Positions 34,517 through 47,195 of a stretch of 64,000 nt of DNA are shown here, piece after piece (the first letter of the stretch is position 1; every line of letters starts with the position of its first letter). Origin of the DNA: Rheinheimera maricola (GTDB taxonomy: Bacteria > Pseudomonadota > Gammaproteobacteria > Enterobacterales > Alteromonadaceae); the NCBI RefSeq assembly GCF_016918075.2, contig NZ_JAERPS020000006.1:248001-312000 (forward strand), written 5' to 3'. The notes under the pieces were generated by a model. The model had not been told where the DNA came from. It worked only from the letters and a program-made list of their open reading frames with translations, and made no database searches. A program made the translations under genes and the position numbers.

Positions 34517-34639
34517 CTAAACAAATATGTTTAAACTTTGCAGTAGTTGCAGGTTCAACCAGGTCCACAGTGTTATCCAGCAACCCGCGGCAAGCAACAC
34601 ACCGGCAAGGTCTTTATTGAACGCACGGCGCAGTGGCAT
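34517..34639 (-). CDS. Small 40-residue membrane-type protein
   Basis: A short gene read from ATG 34639 to TAG 34517 (MPLRRAFNKDLAGVLL, then AAGCWITLWTWLNLQLL and QSLNIFV). It has a perfect AGGAGG Shine-Dalgarno with good spacing, and starts 9 bases after the TraB-family stop, so it should be translated from the same mRNA. A basic N-terminus precedes one Trp-rich hydrophobic helix of about 20 residues, as in small inner-membrane proteins. I do not recognise a family. Confidence 0.65.
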   Translation of the reverse strand: MPLRRAFNKDLAGVLLAAGCWITLWTWLNLQLLQSLNIFV

Positions 34640-34648
34640 AACTGCCTC

Positions 34649-35533
34649 CTAATTAACCTGCTCTACCTTGTAACCGGCCTGCTGCAGCAGTGCCAGCACG
34701 CTATGCTCACCAGCCAGATGACCGCCGCCGACCAGCACTAGCTCTTTACTGTTATTGCCGAACATTTGCTTAATTTGCGGTAACCAAGCGTTGTTGCGCT
34801 GCACAAACAAGGCTTGATACAACACCGGGTCCATATCACGGGCAGGTTGCACGGCCAGTTTTTCCAGCTCGTTCATATCACCAGCGCGCCAGGCGGCAAC
34901 CATGGCGGCAAAATAGGCTTTAAAGTCACCAAACTGTTCCAGGTTCATTTTCATAAAGGCGTCTTCGTAACCGTCGCCCATATTGGCCAGCAGATTGATC
35001 TGGCTCTCTACACTTTCCAGATAGGCCAGCGTTTTGCCATCGGCTTTGGCTTTTTTATCAAAATAACTATCGACACCCTCGCCAGACATTTGCGCCTTCA
35101 TCATCTCCAGCGCCAGCATTTGTAACATAACAAAGCCCGGTTTATAGCCATCTAACTGCTGCAGCTGCACGCCATAAGGAGCAAAATAATCTGCCACCTG
35201 CTGATACACCTCTGGCGACAGCACTTTAGACAAACTGCGACCATCGCTGTACGCCATGGCCTGCATCAAAGCAGTTTGCATAGCAGTATCGTTAGGCTCG
35301 GGCATTTTAGTTTCCAGTACCAGCTTATCGGTCGCCGCATAAGCTTGGTCAAACTCTGCCGGTAAAGGAAAGGCTGACTGAGGCAATAAATGTACCGTGC
35401 CGCCGATGTATAAATAGTCACTGCCTTTGCTGACTTTCCACATCGAAGTTTCAGCAAGCGCTGGCGCTGCTGCCATGCTGATTGCTAAAAATACTGCACC
35501 GCCAGTTAAGTTAAAAAACTTCTTTATTATCAT
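34649..35533 (-). CDS. TraB/GumN family protein
   Basis: A 294-residue exported protein. It has a signal peptide (ending PALA-ET) and the family hallmarks: WKVSKGSDYLYIGGTVHLLP at the N-terminus, an alpha-helical centre (including GYKPGFVMLQMLALEM and the YLESVESQINLL segment), and the C-terminal NAWLPQIKQMF...LVLVGGGHLAGEHSVLALLQQAGYKVEQV. The conserved GTVH histidine and GGGHLAG motif suggest a metal-dependent hydrolase related to TIKI proteases; the bacterial role is unknown. It probably shares a transcript with the 40-residue small protein downstream. Confidence 0.9.
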   Translation of the reverse strand: MIIKKFFNLTGGAVFLAISMAAAPALAETSMWKVSKGSDYLYIGGTVHLLPQSAFPLPAEFDQAYAATDKLVLETKMPEPNDTAMQTALMQAMAYSDGRSLSKVLSPEVYQQVADYFAPYGVQLQQLDGYKPGFVMLQMLALEMMKAQMSGEGVDSYFDKKAKADGKTLAYLESVESQINLLANMGDGYEDAFMKMNLEQFGDFKAYFAAMVAAWRAGDMNELEKLAVQPARDMDPVLYQALFVQRNNAWLPQIKQMFGNNSKELVLVGGGHLAGEHSVLALLQQAGYKVEQVN

Positions 35534-35604
35534 GGTTTATGTCCCTGTTTAATTATTTTGATTGCACTACAACGCCAGCTGCACTGTAACATCAATGAAT
35601 ATGC

Positions 35605-35868
35605 TTAAGGCAGCATTGCCTTAACAGACTGCACCACATGGCTTAATGCCGAACTGGCTTGTTGCGTAATGCTGTCCGTAAGCTGCTGCTGTAAATCTTG
35701 CAGTAGCTCGGTTTTAATAGTGTTCAGTACAGTGCCAGATTCCGCTTTTGCTTCAGCTACAACCGCTGGTGATGTCGCAGGTTCAGCCTGCTCGGCTTTA
35801 ACGGCCATAGCAGAAAATAAGGTGCTAACCATAACAATCCGAGCGATATTAGATGTTAATGTCTTCAT
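35605..35868 (-). CDS. Small exported protein of unknown function
   Basis: An 87-residue protein with a clear signal peptide (MKTLTSNIARIVMVSTLFSAMAVKA, cleaved before EQAEP). The mature part is an Ala/Glu/Pro-rich linker followed by a Gln-rich amphipathic helix (LLQDLQQQLTDSITQQASSALSHVV). No family is recognised. It lies upstream of, and in the same direction as, the TraB-family gene, with a 71-base gap. Confidence 0.6.
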   Translation of the reverse strand: MKTLTSNIARIVMVSTLFSAMAVKAEQAEPATSPAVVAEAKAESGTVLNTIKTELLQDLQQQLTDSITQQASSALSHVVQSVKAMLP

Positions 35869-36171
35869 AATGTTTGTCCTTGTAATCAGTAAGTATCGTT
35901 TTGTCTTGGGACAACTGCGGACTCACTGCTTGTCCGTTAGGTTGTTGAGCTCACTTTAGCCAGCTGCTACTAAAAAGTCGCTTATCAGAAGCTAAGCAAT
36001 ATATTGCTAAGAAAGCTTCATATAACAGCTTGTTTTTAAAGGGCTATGGCAAACCTTATGAAAACCTTATCTTGTAATCCTAAGCTTTAGCAGGCAGCTT
36101 TATTTCGCTTGAATCACTATTTGCTTCTGTTAAAGTTACAGCCTATTTAAAACAGGAAGCATAATTAACAA
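35869..36171. other. Divergent promoter region
   Basis: About 300 bases separate the small exported protein gene (minus) from the CadC-like regulator gene (plus). The stretch is AT-rich toward the right end. I see no coding capacity, repeat or recognisable operator. Confidence 0.4.
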
Positions 36172-38316
36172 ATGGACACGATGCAGCTGGGCCCCTGGAC
36201 TTTTACGCCAACCGATTTCAGTATTAGTGATGGTACACAGCGCAAAGAATTGGAGCCGTTGTTAATAAAATTGCTGCTGTGTTTTGCCAAAGAGCCGGGT
36301 CGTATTGTGTCACGGCAAGAGCTGATTGATACCATCTGGCAGCAAAGCTTTGTCGATGACAATGCAATAAATCGTGCCATTTCCGAATTGCGCAAGGCCC
36401 TGCAACACCCGGGCTTAGCACAGTCACCCATTAGAACCCATCACCGTAAAGGTTACAGCCTGCAACTACCAGCGATTAGCGCAGCAAATACTGTAATCAT
36501 GCAGAGTAATAACAACACTACACCAAACACTGTAGCAATAACGTCGAGACCACTGATATGGCTGGCTAGCATTGTCGCAGCAGTAATGCTAGCTATAGGT
36601 ATCTGGTGGTATCAATCACCGGTAGCATTAGAAAATAATAACAATACACACCAACCGCCAGTGCGCGAACTTACTATGCAGAGCCGCCAAAATGTAACCT
36701 GGTTCAAAGGTATAGAATCGCGACCGCTGCTGTCACCCGATAAACAATTACTGGCATACAGCCACTCTCAACCCGGTGGGGCCATGCGGGTAATGATCCG
36801 CAAGTTAGGAATAAATGCCGGCAATGTGCTGCAGGAAGTGGCGTTAGAACAAGCAAACCTACTTTACAGCGTGCACAGCTGGCAGCCAGAAAGCCGTAAT
36901 TTATTGGTACAGGTCATCAGTAAAGACGGAACAAGCTGCGAATATCAGCATTATGACTTCAGCCAATATCCACAGTATCAACAAAACCGGCTAGCCGGTT
37001 GCGACGGTTTTGTATTGGGAAACGCTCAGGTCAGTAAAGACGGGCAGTGGTTGTATCATAGCCAGGGCAATGGCGGTATGTATGCCAGCAAAGCCTTAGT
37101 CGCAGAAAATCTAATCAGTGGCGTTAAACAGACTCTTCTGGCAGCGCCTTCCGCCGGTTTTGGTGTAACAATGCTGGCTATGTCAGCAGATGGCAGCAAA
37201 CTTGCTTACGTATTAATGCCTGAGTCAAATAAACCGGATATCTACATTTATGAACCGGACAGCCGTGAACATGAACGTGTTGCCAGCCTGCCGTTTTCAC
37301 TGCTATTACTTGGTCTAGAGTGGAGCATAGATCAGCAAAGCCTGCTGTTACCCGGTGCTGACTCCATCCTGCAAATTAATCTGGCCGACAAAAGCCAACA
37401 GATTCTCAAGCTGCCATCCGATATTGTTGTCGGTGAGTTATCTTTGCTTACTGATAATCAAGCTTACACCTCCGGCCTTACCGCAGGCAGCAGTACGCAG
37501 TCAGCAATGCAGTTGGTAAAAATAATGCAACCATTTGACGACAACGCACGTAAAGTCAGCTTTTTGCACAACGCCTCTGGCAGCACCCTGGCACTAGCGG
37601 TATCACCAGTTACACCAGATAGCTATGCCTTTTCCGCCAATTGGACCGGCGGTTGGCAACTGTGGTTGAACAAACAGGGCGAGCAAATCCAATTAACCGA
37701 ACTGGTGAACGATGAGCAACCTATCAATGCTATTCGCTGGTCAGGCGACGGCCGCTATATTGCGTTTACCAAGCACGGTAATCTGTATCTGTACGACAAT
37801 CAGCGCCAACAGCTGATCAACAAACTTGAGAATAATGATGTCGGCCACCCGCTATGGCTGCCAGACAACAGCGGCCTGATCCTGACCCGGGTGCAAGCTG
37901 ACAACCAGAATCTATGGCAGTTAGATTTAATCAGTAATCAATTAACGCAGTTGACCTTTACCGCCGGTAGTTTCGCCCAGTACAACGCCCAAGACCAGTT
38001 GCTGTATCACAAAGAAGGCAAACTGTATCAGTATGTCGATGGCTCCAGGCAGGATATCCTGTTACAGGAAAATCCTGACGCTAATTTTATGGCAGTATGG
38101 TTACACCAAGGCCAACAGCAATACCGCTTCAGTATGTTGGGCCACCTTGAACAGCGGGATTTAATTAGTGGTGAAACGCGTAGCACTCAGCTTCCCTATC
38201 AGTTAATCGCGGTGCACCCAAACCCGCATAACTCAGAAGAGCTTTATGCTACGGTCTATGTTACGCCAGAACTAGGGCTGGAATTTATTCAGTGGCAGTT
38301 AGGAGAAGGAAAATAG
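36172..38316 (+). CDS. CadC-like membrane regulator with winged-helix and TolB-type propeller
   Basis: A 714-residue one-component signalling protein. Residues ~5-100 are an OmpR-type winged helix (LLLCFAKEPGRIVSRQELIDTIW, NAINRAISELRKALQ, IRTHHRKGYSLQ). A single membrane helix (about 124-143, LIWLASIVAAVMLAIGIWWY) follows. The large periplasmic part has WD40/TolB-like repeats, for example SPDKQLLAYSHSQPGG, SADGSKLAYVL and SGDGRYIAFTKHGNLYLYD. It would bind DNA at the membrane in response to a periplasmic signal. The targets are unknown. It is monocistronic, with a bidirectional terminator shared with atpC. Confidence 0.9.
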   Translation: MDTMQLGPWTFTPTDFSISDGTQRKELEPLLIKLLLCFAKEPGRIVSRQELIDTIWQQSFVDDNAINRAISELRKALQHPGLAQSPIRTHHRKGYSLQLPAISAANTVIMQSNNNTTPNTVAITSRPLIWLASIVAAVMLAIGIWWYQSPVALENNNNTHQPPVRELTMQSRQNVTWFKGIESRPLLSPDKQLLAYSHSQPGGAMRVMIRKLGINAGNVLQEVALEQANLLYSVHSWQPESRNLLVQVISKDGTSCEYQHYDFSQYPQYQQNRLAGCDGFVLGNAQVSKDGQWLYHSQGNGGMYASKALVAENLISGVKQTLLAAPSAGFGVTMLAMSADGSKLAYVLMPESNKPDIYIYEPDSREHERVASLPFSLLLLGLEWSIDQQSLLLPGADSILQINLADKSQQILKLPSDIVVGELSLLTDNQAYTSGLTAGSSTQSAMQLVKIMQPFDDNARKVSFLHNASGSTLALAVSPVTPDSYAFSANWTGGWQLWLNKQGEQIQLTELVNDEQPINAIRWSGDGRYIAFTKHGNLYLYDNQRQQLINKLENNDVGHPLWLPDNSGLILTRVQADNQNLWQLDLISNQLTQLTFTAGSFAQYNAQDQLLYHKEGKLYQYVDGSRQDILLQENPDANFMAVWLHQGQQQYRFSMLGHLEQRDLISGETRSTQLPYQLIAVHPNPHNSEELYATVYVTPELGLEFIQWQLGEGK

Positions 38317-38358
38317 CGAACACATTCAGCTCCAGCAGAGCTGTTTAATACAACAAAA

Positions 38359-38380
38359 AAAGCCACCCTGAGGTGGCTTT
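38359..38380. terminator. Bidirectional terminator between the CadC-like gene and atpC
   Basis: AAAGCCACC and GGTGGCTTT form a 9-bp stem with a 4-base loop. T runs follow on both strands, seven on the minus side. It ends the atp operon and the convergent regulator gene. Confidence 0.9.
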
Positions 38381-38400
38381 TTCTATTTCGGAACCCGAAC

Positions 38401-38817
38401 TTATTTTTTACGCATTTTCTGAATAATACGTAGCTGGGCAATGGCTTCGGCCAGTTGCGCCGCAGCTTCAGCATAGTTGAAGTCTGCGCCAGCGTGTTGC
38501 ATCGCTTCTTCGGCACGTTTTTGTGCGTCTAAAGCGGCTTGCTCGTCTAAGTCTTCGCCGCGTACCGCGACATCGGCTAGTACAGTGATAGTATCAGGTT
38601 GTACTTCAAGTACACCACCGGCTACGTATATCACATGTTCTTCGCCAAATTGTTTCACGATACGGACCATGCCAGGTTTCAGGGTGGTCAGTAACGGGGC
38701 GTGAAAAGGTAAAATACCTAACTCGCCCTCACTGCCTGTGACCTGCACGGATTCGACAAGGCCGGAGAAGATTTTTTCTTCGGCACTTACTACATCCAGT
38801 TGCACTGTCATCGCCAT
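38401..38817 (-). CDS. atpC: F1F0 ATP synthase epsilon subunit
   Basis: A 138-residue protein, the standard length. The N-terminal beta-sandwich has [26 protein letters not shown] and [18 protein letters not shown], followed by a C-terminal helical hairpin ending MRKK. It is part of the central stalk and regulates ATP hydrolysis. Last gene of the atp operon. Confidence 0.97.
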   Translation of the reverse strand: MAMTVQLDVVSAEEKIFSGLVESVQVTGSEGELGILPFHAPLLTTLKPGMVRIVKQFGEEHVIYVAGGVLEVQPDTITVLADVAVRGEDLDEQAALDAQKRAEEAMQHAGADFNYAEAAAQLAEAIAQLRIIQKMRKK

Positions 38818-38840
38818 CTCCGCTCTCCTAAAGCCTGAAC

Positions 38841-40235
<1,395 letters not shown>

Positions 40236-40259
40236 TCAAATTTCTCAAAACTGTTTACC

Positions 40260-41123
40260 TTAGCCTACAGCTGCCGCACCTGCGACGATCTCGCTAAGCT
40301 CCTGGGTAATCGCGGCCTGACGTGCTTTGTTGTACACCAGCTTCAGGTCGTCCATCAGGTTACCGGCGTTGTCGGTTGCAGCCTTCATAGCTACCATCCG
40401 CGCCGCGTGCTCACTGGCAGAATTCTCTACCACACCCTGATACACTTGCGATTCGACGAAACGGTCCAATAACATATCTAAAATAGGTTTTGGATCCGGC
40501 TCGTACAGGTAATCCCAGTTATGTGCTTTTTGCTCAATATCTGCTTTTGGCAAAGGTAAGAGTTGATCGATCACTGGCTCTTGCTTCATGGTGTTTACAA
40601 ATTGGTTGTACACCAGAAATAAGCGGTCAATCCGGCCTTCGTTAAATGCGTTAAGCATCACTTGTACCGAACCAATCACATCAGCCAAACGTGGTACGTC
40701 ACCTGAACCCGCCTGTTGCGCTACTACCTTACCGCCAAAACGCTTGAAAAAGGCCGTTGCTTTGTTGCCGATAACAGCAAACTGCGCATCCACACCTTTG
40801 TCTTTCCAGCTTTTCAGCTCAAGGGCAACTTTTTTAAACTCGTTGGTATTCAGGCCACCGCAAAGACCACGATCAGTAGAAATGACAATATAACCAACCC
40901 GTTTTACTTCACGATCCGCTAGATACGGATGGCGATATTCCAGGCTGCCATTGGCAAGGTTCCCGATCACTTTGCGCATACCTTCAGCGTATGGGCGTGT
41001 TGCAGCTACACGGTCTTGCGCTTTGCGCATTTTGCTGACCGCAACTTTTTCCATAGCACTGGTGATCTTGCGAGTATTGTTAATACTCCCGATCTTACTT
41101 TTTATCTCTTTACCACCGGCCAT
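40260..41123 (-). CDS. atpG: F1F0 ATP synthase gamma subunit
   Basis: A 287-residue central-stalk rotor subunit. The N-terminus [36 protein letters not shown] and the C-terminal [22 protein letters not shown] are the two paired coiled-coil helices of gamma. The length is as usual. Confidence 0.98.
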   Translation of the reverse strand: MAGGKEIKSKIGSINNTRKITSAMEKVAVSKMRKAQDRVAATRPYAEGMRKVIGNLANGSLEYRHPYLADREVKRVGYIVISTDRGLCGGLNTNEFKKVALELKSWKDKGVDAQFAVIGNKATAFFKRFGGKVVAQQAGSGDVPRLADVIGSVQVMLNAFNEGRIDRLFLVYNQFVNTMKQEPVIDQLLPLPKADIEQKAHNWDYLYEPDPKPILDMLLDRFVESQVYQGVVENSASEHAARMVAMKAATDNAGNLMDDLKLVYNKARQAAITQELSEIVAGAAAVG

Positions 41124-41176
41124 GACTGTATCTCCGTTTCATTCAACGAATGGGGTGGCATAGCCACCCGCATTGC

Positions 41177-42718
41177 TTACCAGGTCTGCGTTGCCTTGAA
41201 TTTCTCAATGGCAGCTTTGAACGTAGACTCGATTTGGTCGTTGTAGTTACCGGTTTTATCGATATCAGCCATCAGCTCAGCGTGTTCTGCTTTCATGAAA
41301 GCGATTAAGCCGGCTTCAAAATCCAGGATTTTGGCCACGTCGACATCTTTCATAAAGCCTTTTTCGATAGCGAAAATAGACACACCCATTTCAGCAACGC
41401 TCATTGGGCTGTACTGCAGCTGTTTCATCAGCTCAGTTACCTTTTGGCCGTGCTCTAACTGGGCGCGGGTTGCTTCGTCAAGATCAGAAGCAAACTGCGC
41501 GAACGCCGCCAGCTCTGAGTACTGGGCTAATGCCAGACGAATACCACCGCCTAATTTCTTGATGATCTTGGTTTGTGCTGCACCACCAACCCGCGATACC
41601 GAAATACCGGCGTTCACCGCAGGACGGATACCAGCGTTGAATAAGTCAGTTTCTAAGAAAATCTGACCATCGGTAATCGAAATTACGTTAGTAGGTACGA
41701 ATGCAGAAACGTCACCAGCCTGAGTTTCGATAATTGGCAGCGCGGTTAATGAACCGGTTTTGCCTGTTACTTCACCCTTGGTGTACTTCTCTACATAGTC
41801 AGCGTTAACGCGTGATGCGCGCTCCAGCAAACGTGAGTGTAAATAGAATACGTCGCCCGGGTAAGCTTCACGGCCTGGTGGACGGCGTAACAGCAACGAG
41901 ATTTGACGGTAAGCAACAGCTTGCTTAGACAAATCATCGTATACGATCAGCGCATCTTCACCGCGGTCACGGAAGTATTCGCCCATAGTACAGCCAGAGT
42001 AAGGTGCCAGGAACTGCAGCGCAGCGGCTTCTGAAGCAGAAGCTACAACCACAATAGTGTGTGCCAGTGCGCCGTGCTCTTCCAGCTTACGTACTACGTT
42101 AGCAATGGTAGAAGCTTTTTGGCCCACAGCAACATAAACACACTTAACGCCGGTGCCTTTCTGGTTGATGATCGCATCGATAGCCAGTGCCGTTTTACCG
42201 GTCTGACGGTCACCGATAAGCAGCTCACGCTGACCACGGCCGATAGGGATCATCGCATCAACTGACTTATAGCCAGTCTGCATTGGCTGATCTACCGATT
42301 GACGTTCAATTACGCCTGGCGCAATTTTTTCTACCGGCTCAAAACCAGCAGCTTCAATCGGGCCTTTACCGTCGATAGGTGCACCTAAGGTGTTAACCAC
42401 ACGGCCTAATAACGCCGGGCCAACCGGTACTTCTAAGATACGGCCGGTGCTTTTTACTTTAGTGCCTTCAGTTAAGTCCGCGTACGGGCCCATAACTACC
42501 GCACCAACTGAGTTGCGCTCTAAGTTCAGCGCGATTGCATAGCGGTTGCCAGGAAGCTCAATCATCTCGCCCTGCATACAATCTGCAAGACCGTTGATAC
42601 GGATAATACCGTCAGTTACCTGAACGATAGTACCTTCGTTACGAGCTTCACTGACCACTTCAAACTGAGCAATACGACTTTTGATCAGTTCTGATATTTC
42701 AGTGGAATTCAGTTGCAT
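41177..42718 (-). CDS. atpA: F1F0 ATP synthase alpha subunit
   Basis: A 513-residue non-catalytic nucleotide-binding subunit. It has the P-loop [11 protein letters not shown] near residue 170, the signature [14 protein letters not shown] and a canonical N-terminus [16 protein letters not shown]. Length and position in the operon are standard. Confidence 0.99.
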   Translation of the reverse strand: MQLNSTEISELIKSRIAQFEVVSEARNEGTIVQVTDGIIRINGLADCMQGEMIELPGNRYAIALNLERNSVGAVVMGPYADLTEGTKVKSTGRILEVPVGPALLGRVVNTLGAPIDGKGPIEAAGFEPVEKIAPGVIERQSVDQPMQTGYKSVDAMIPIGRGQRELLIGDRQTGKTALAIDAIINQKGTGVKCVYVAVGQKASTIANVVRKLEEHGALAHTIVVVASASEAAALQFLAPYSGCTMGEYFRDRGEDALIVYDDLSKQAVAYRQISLLLRRPPGREAYPGDVFYLHSRLLERASRVNADYVEKYTKGEVTGKTGSLTALPIIETQAGDVSAFVPTNVISITDGQIFLETDLFNAGIRPAVNAGISVSRVGGAAQTKIIKKLGGGIRLALAQYSELAAFAQFASDLDEATRAQLEHGQKVTELMKQLQYSPMSVAEMGVSIFAIEKGFMKDVDVAKILDFEAGLIAFMKAEHAELMADIDKTGNYNDQIESTFKAAIEKFKATQTW

Positions 42719-42732
42719 TCTCTGTTCCCCAA

Positions 42733-43266
42733 TTACGACTGCAGCGCAGTTGCTAAACGATCCAGCTTACCGCGGATCGAGCCATCAATTACCATGTCAC
42801 CTGCTTTGATTAGCATGCCGCCAACCACTGCAGGATCTTCGCTACAGTTCAATTTAACTTTGCGTGCCAAACGTTGCGATAATGCCGTGGCTAACTTGTC
42901 TTGTTGTGCTTTAGAAAGCTTGGTAGCAGAAACCACAGTAACGTCGATTTCTTTTTCAAACTCGGCTTTCAGCGCAACAAAGGCAGTTAACACTTCAGGC
43001 AACGCCAACAAGCGATGATTTTCTGCCATCACTTTAATAAAGTTCTGGCCGTGCTCATTGAGTTGCTCACCACATACCTGAATAAACAGACCGGCCTGCT
43101 TGTCAGCAGCGCCGTTGGCGCCTAAATAAGCGCCAACCTGGTCGTTCTTTGCTACTTCTGCAGCAAAGGCCAACATCTGTAACCAGGCGTCTAACGCTTT
43201 TTGCTCAACCGCAAAATCGAAAGCCGCTCTGGCGTAAGGACGAGCAATATTAGTCAAATCAGACAT
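42733..43266 (-). CDS. atpH: F1F0 ATP synthase delta subunit
   Basis: A 177-residue stator subunit, with [25 protein letters not shown] at the N-terminus and the C-terminal signature [28 protein letters not shown]. It links F1 to the b-subunit stalk. Fourteen bases precede atpA. Confidence 0.97.
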   Translation of the reverse strand: MSDLTNIARPYARAAFDFAVEQKALDAWLQMLAFAAEVAKNDQVGAYLGANGAADKQAGLFIQVCGEQLNEHGQNFIKVMAENHRLLALPEVLTAFVALKAEFEKEIDVTVVSATKLSKAQQDKLATALSQRLARKVKLNCSEDPAVVGGMLIKAGDMVIDGSIRGKLDRLATALQS

Positions 43267-43277
43267 AGCTCATCCTC

Positions 43278-43748
43278 TTACAGTTCTTGAACCAGTTTTT
43301 CCAGAATGTCGCTGTGAGCAGCTTCATCAATAGAACGTTGCAGAATTTTCTCTGCGCCGGCTACTGCTAATGCAGCAACTTGCTTGCGCAGTTCTTCGCG
43401 TAAACGGTTACGTTCCGCTTCCAATTCTGCTTTTGCCTGCGCCAGAATATTGTCACGTTCGGCATTGGCTTTGTGCACGGCTTCATCAATCATCTTGGCT
43501 TCGCGTTTTTTCGCTTGCTCGATGATTTCTGCTGCTTGGGCTTTAGCGTCTTTTAACTGATCTTTGGCCTTGTCCTGGGCTAATGCCAGGTCTTTTTCCG
43601 CACGATCAGAGGCCGCTAAACCATCAGCAATTTTTTTCTGGCGCGCTTCAATTGCATTATTCAACGGCGGCCATACAAATTTCATACAGAACAGCACGAA
43701 CACCGCAAATGCGATTAATTCGCCTAATAGAGTGGCGTTTAAATTCAC
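43278..43748 (-). CDS. atpF: F1F0 ATP synthase b subunit
   Basis: A 156-residue protein with one N-terminal membrane helix ([23 protein letters not shown]) and a long charged Ala/Lys/Glu-rich coiled coil, as expected of the peripheral stalk. Standard length. Confidence 0.97.
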   Translation of the reverse strand: MNLNATLLGELIAFAVFVLFCMKFVWPPLNNAIEARQKKIADGLAASDRAEKDLALAQDKAKDQLKDAKAQAAEIIEQAKKREAKMIDEAVHKANAERDNILAQAKAELEAERNRLREELRKQVAALAVAGAEKILQRSIDEAAHSDILEKLVQEL

Positions 43749-43792
43749 GACCGCTCCTCCTTAATAGTAAGTTGTTCGAATTCGCCCGTTAA

Positions 43793-44029
<237 letters not shown>

Positions 44030-44076
44030 TTATCTCCGATATTTCAATAGTTAAAGTTAAAGTAAAGCAAAATTGA

Positions 44077-44952
<876 letters not shown>

Positions 44953-45333
44953 TTAATGTTTAAAGAAAAACGTAGCTGACCATTGTGCAAGTAATGTCAT
45001 CGTAAAACCCACGGTAAAAGCGGCTGCGACATTATCAGGCTGCTGCAATACCAGTGCACAGAGCACAACAATCAAAATCATTTTTACTGAATGGCCGCGC
45101 AACAGTGCTAATCTGGCCAGCTCAGGGTGCTCTGCTGCATTCACCCTGAATGCCAGCAAAGCAAACACAAAATTTGCAATCGCCGCTACCAAACCACCTT
45201 TAAAAGCGGATTTGGCTGCTACTAAATCAGCAGCTAAAAAAAAAGCCAGTGCGATAACCCCGGCTACTGCTAACTGGCATACTGCCAGTTTGTAGGCTGA
45301 TTTTCGCGCAATTTCAGCACTTTTATCAGTCAC
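44953..45333 (-). CDS. atpI: ATP synthase subunit I
   Basis: A 126-residue membrane protein with four hydrophobic helices, first gene of the atp operon. AtpI assists c-ring assembly and cation supply. The segment KSAFKGGLVAAIANFVFALLAFR matches the family. The start is GTG 45333, preceded by AGGGGG; a sigma70-like promoter lies about 50 bases upstream. Confidence 0.9.
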   Translation of the reverse strand: MTDKSAEIARKSAYKLAVCQLAVAGVIALAFFLAADLVAAKSAFKGGLVAAIANFVFALLAFRVNAAEHPELARLALLRGHSVKMILIVVLCALVLQQPDNVAAAFTVGFTMTLLAQWSATFFFKH

Positions 45334-45383
45334 TGTAAGTCCCCCTGAAATAACCCATGACGGGGGTATAAAAAGCTTGCGAA

Positions 45384-45411
45384 AGTATACTTATCTGCCT
45401 TTAATTTGCAA
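45384..45411 (-). promoter_or_regulatory. Probable promoter of the atp operon
   Basis: On the minus strand TTGCAA (45411-45406) is followed after 16 bases by TATACT (45389-45384), about 50 bases before the atpI start and beyond the parB stop. It is the best sigma70-like pair in this 144-base gap. Confidence 0.5.
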
Positions 45412-45477
45412 CAAAAAGCGGCAGCAGCTCTGCGATAGTGCAAGTCAACTAGCCAAAATTGAAATATTTTAAAGTAA

Positions 45478-46353
45478 TTAACCTTCAGCAAGGTTTAATT
45501 TACCTATAATGCCATCTAATTCGTCCAGGCTGGAATAACTGATTTCCAGCTTACCTTTGCCCTTAATGTTGTAACTAATCTGCACCGGTGCGGCAAAACG
45601 CTCGCTTAGGCGTTGTTCTAATGAAATCACATCCGGATCACGAGGCTTTTCGACAACCGCTGGTTTGGGTTCCAGGATCCGGCGTACCAGATTTTCTGTT
45701 TCCCGTACTGTCATTTGTTTAGCCGCAACTAAACGGCCGGCATCAGACTGTTCGTTATCTTTTAACGCCAACAACGCCCGGGCATGGCCCATTTCAATAT
45801 CACCATGCTCCAGTAACAGTTTTACATCGTCGTTTAACTGGTTTAAGCGTAATAAATTGGTGACTGACGCCCGCGATTTTCCCACGGCATCAGCTACCTG
45901 CTGGTGGGTAAGGGCAAATTCGGTTAGTAAACGGTCCAATGCGACGGCTTCTTCCATCGCGTTTAGATCTTCGCGCTGAATATTTTCAATTAACGCAATT
46001 GCTACTGCAGCTTCGTCTGGTACATCTTTGACGATACAGGGTACTTCAGCCAATTGGGCTAATTGGCTGGCCCGCCAACGCCGTTCGCCGGCAATGATCT
46101 CAAATTTGTCTTTGGCTAGGGGCCGCACAACGATAGGCTGAATAATACCCTGAGCACGAATAGAGCTGGCTAAATCTTCCAGCGCTTCTTGTGACATATC
46201 TTTACGCGGCTGATATTTGCCAGGCGTAAGAAATTCTACCGCTAATAGTTGCAATTCACTGCTACTGTGGTTTGTAGCGCTACTATTGCTGGTTCTATTG
46301 GACGTTAGTAAGGCATCCAGACCCCGGCCAAGGCCGCGTTTCTTTACCGACAT
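45478..46353 (-). CDS. parB: Chromosome-partitioning protein ParB (Spo0J)
   Basis: A 291-residue DNA-binding CTPase that loads at parS sites. The N-terminal GLGRGLDALL is typical. The catalytic motif region IIAGERRWRASQLA and ENIQREDLNAMEEA is intact, followed by the helix-turn-helix LTHQQVADAVGKSRASVTNLLRL and a C-terminal dimerisation domain. It follows parA by 28 bases. Confidence 0.97.
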   Translation of the reverse strand: MSVKKRGLGRGLDALLTSNRTSNSSATNHSSSELQLLAVEFLTPGKYQPRKDMSQEALEDLASSIRAQGIIQPIVVRPLAKDKFEIIAGERRWRASQLAQLAEVPCIVKDVPDEAAVAIALIENIQREDLNAMEEAVALDRLLTEFALTHQQVADAVGKSRASVTNLLRLNQLNDDVKLLLEHGDIEMGHARALLALKDNEQSDAGRLVAAKQMTVRETENLVRRILEPKPAVVEKPRDPDVISLEQRLSERFAAPVQISYNIKGKGKLEISYSSLDELDGIIGKLNLAEG

Positions 46354-46381
46354 TACATCGTTTCCCTAAATAGTATTTTTC

Positions 46382-47176
46382 TCAGCCTGAGGCAGTGCTG
46401 TTAACCGTCTTTTTGTCGGCACGGCGCAACATTTCGCCTGCCAATGCCAGATAGGCCTTTGCCCCGGTAGAGCTTTTGTCGTAATACATAACTGGCGCGC
46501 CAAAACTAGGGGCTTCAGCCAGACGCACATTACGTGGGATCACTGCGCGGTACACCTTATCCCCAAAATGCTGTTTTAACTGTTCCGAAACGTCATTAGC
46601 CAGCCGGTTACGAGGGTCGTACATGGTCCTTAATATACCTTCGATCTTTAACTGTGGATTAACTGCTGCAGCTAATTGGTTTATCGTTTCAACCAACGCA
46701 GTTAAGCCTTCAAGTGCGAAATATTCACACTGCATCGGCACCAAAACACTGTCTGCGGCCGCCATGGCATTAACCGTTAACATGTTCAGCGACGGTGGAC
46801 AGTCGATAAAAATGAAGTCGTAGCTATTGCGGTAGTCTTTTAAGGCGTTGCGAAGCCTTAGTTCACGGGCAAATAAATTCATTAACCGCACTTCAGCGGC
46901 TGTTAAATCTGCGTTTGCTCCTACCAGATGATAACCACCACTAGTGTCTTTTACTATGACATCGAGTAAGGGTTTGTCATCAACCAGTAATTCATAGGCT
47001 GTAGCGGGCAAATCGTATTTATCGACTCCGCTACCCATAGTGGCATTGCCCTGAGGATCCAGATCCAATAGTAACACCTTGCGTTTAGTTGCTGCCAGTG
47101 ACGCGGCCAGATTCACTGCTGTGGTGGTTTTACCTACACCACCTTTCTGGTTAGCTATTGCGATCACTTTCGCCAC
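46382..47176 (-). CDS. parA: Chromosome-partitioning ATPase ParA (Soj)
   Basis: A 264-residue deviant Walker ATPase that moves ParB-parS complexes over the nucleoid. The deviant Walker A motif NQKGGVGKTTTAVNLA is at the N-terminus, with LLLDLDPQGNATMG and FIDCPPSLNMLTVNAM further on. It lies in the mnmG-rsmG-parA-parB operon, 19 bases after rsmG. Confidence 0.98.
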   Translation of the reverse strand: MAKVIAIANQKGGVGKTTTAVNLAASLAATKRKVLLLDLDPQGNATMGSGVDKYDLPATAYELLVDDKPLLDVIVKDTSGGYHLVGANADLTAAEVRLMNLFARELRLRNALKDYRNSYDFIFIDCPPSLNMLTVNAMAAADSVLVPMQCEYFALEGLTALVETINQLAAAVNPQLKIEGILRTMYDPRNRLANDVSEQLKQHFGDKVYRAVIPRNVRLAEAPSFGAPVMYYDKSSTGAKAYLALAGEMLRRADKKTVNSTASG

Positions 47177-47195
47177 AAGATGTCCTCGTTATCAG

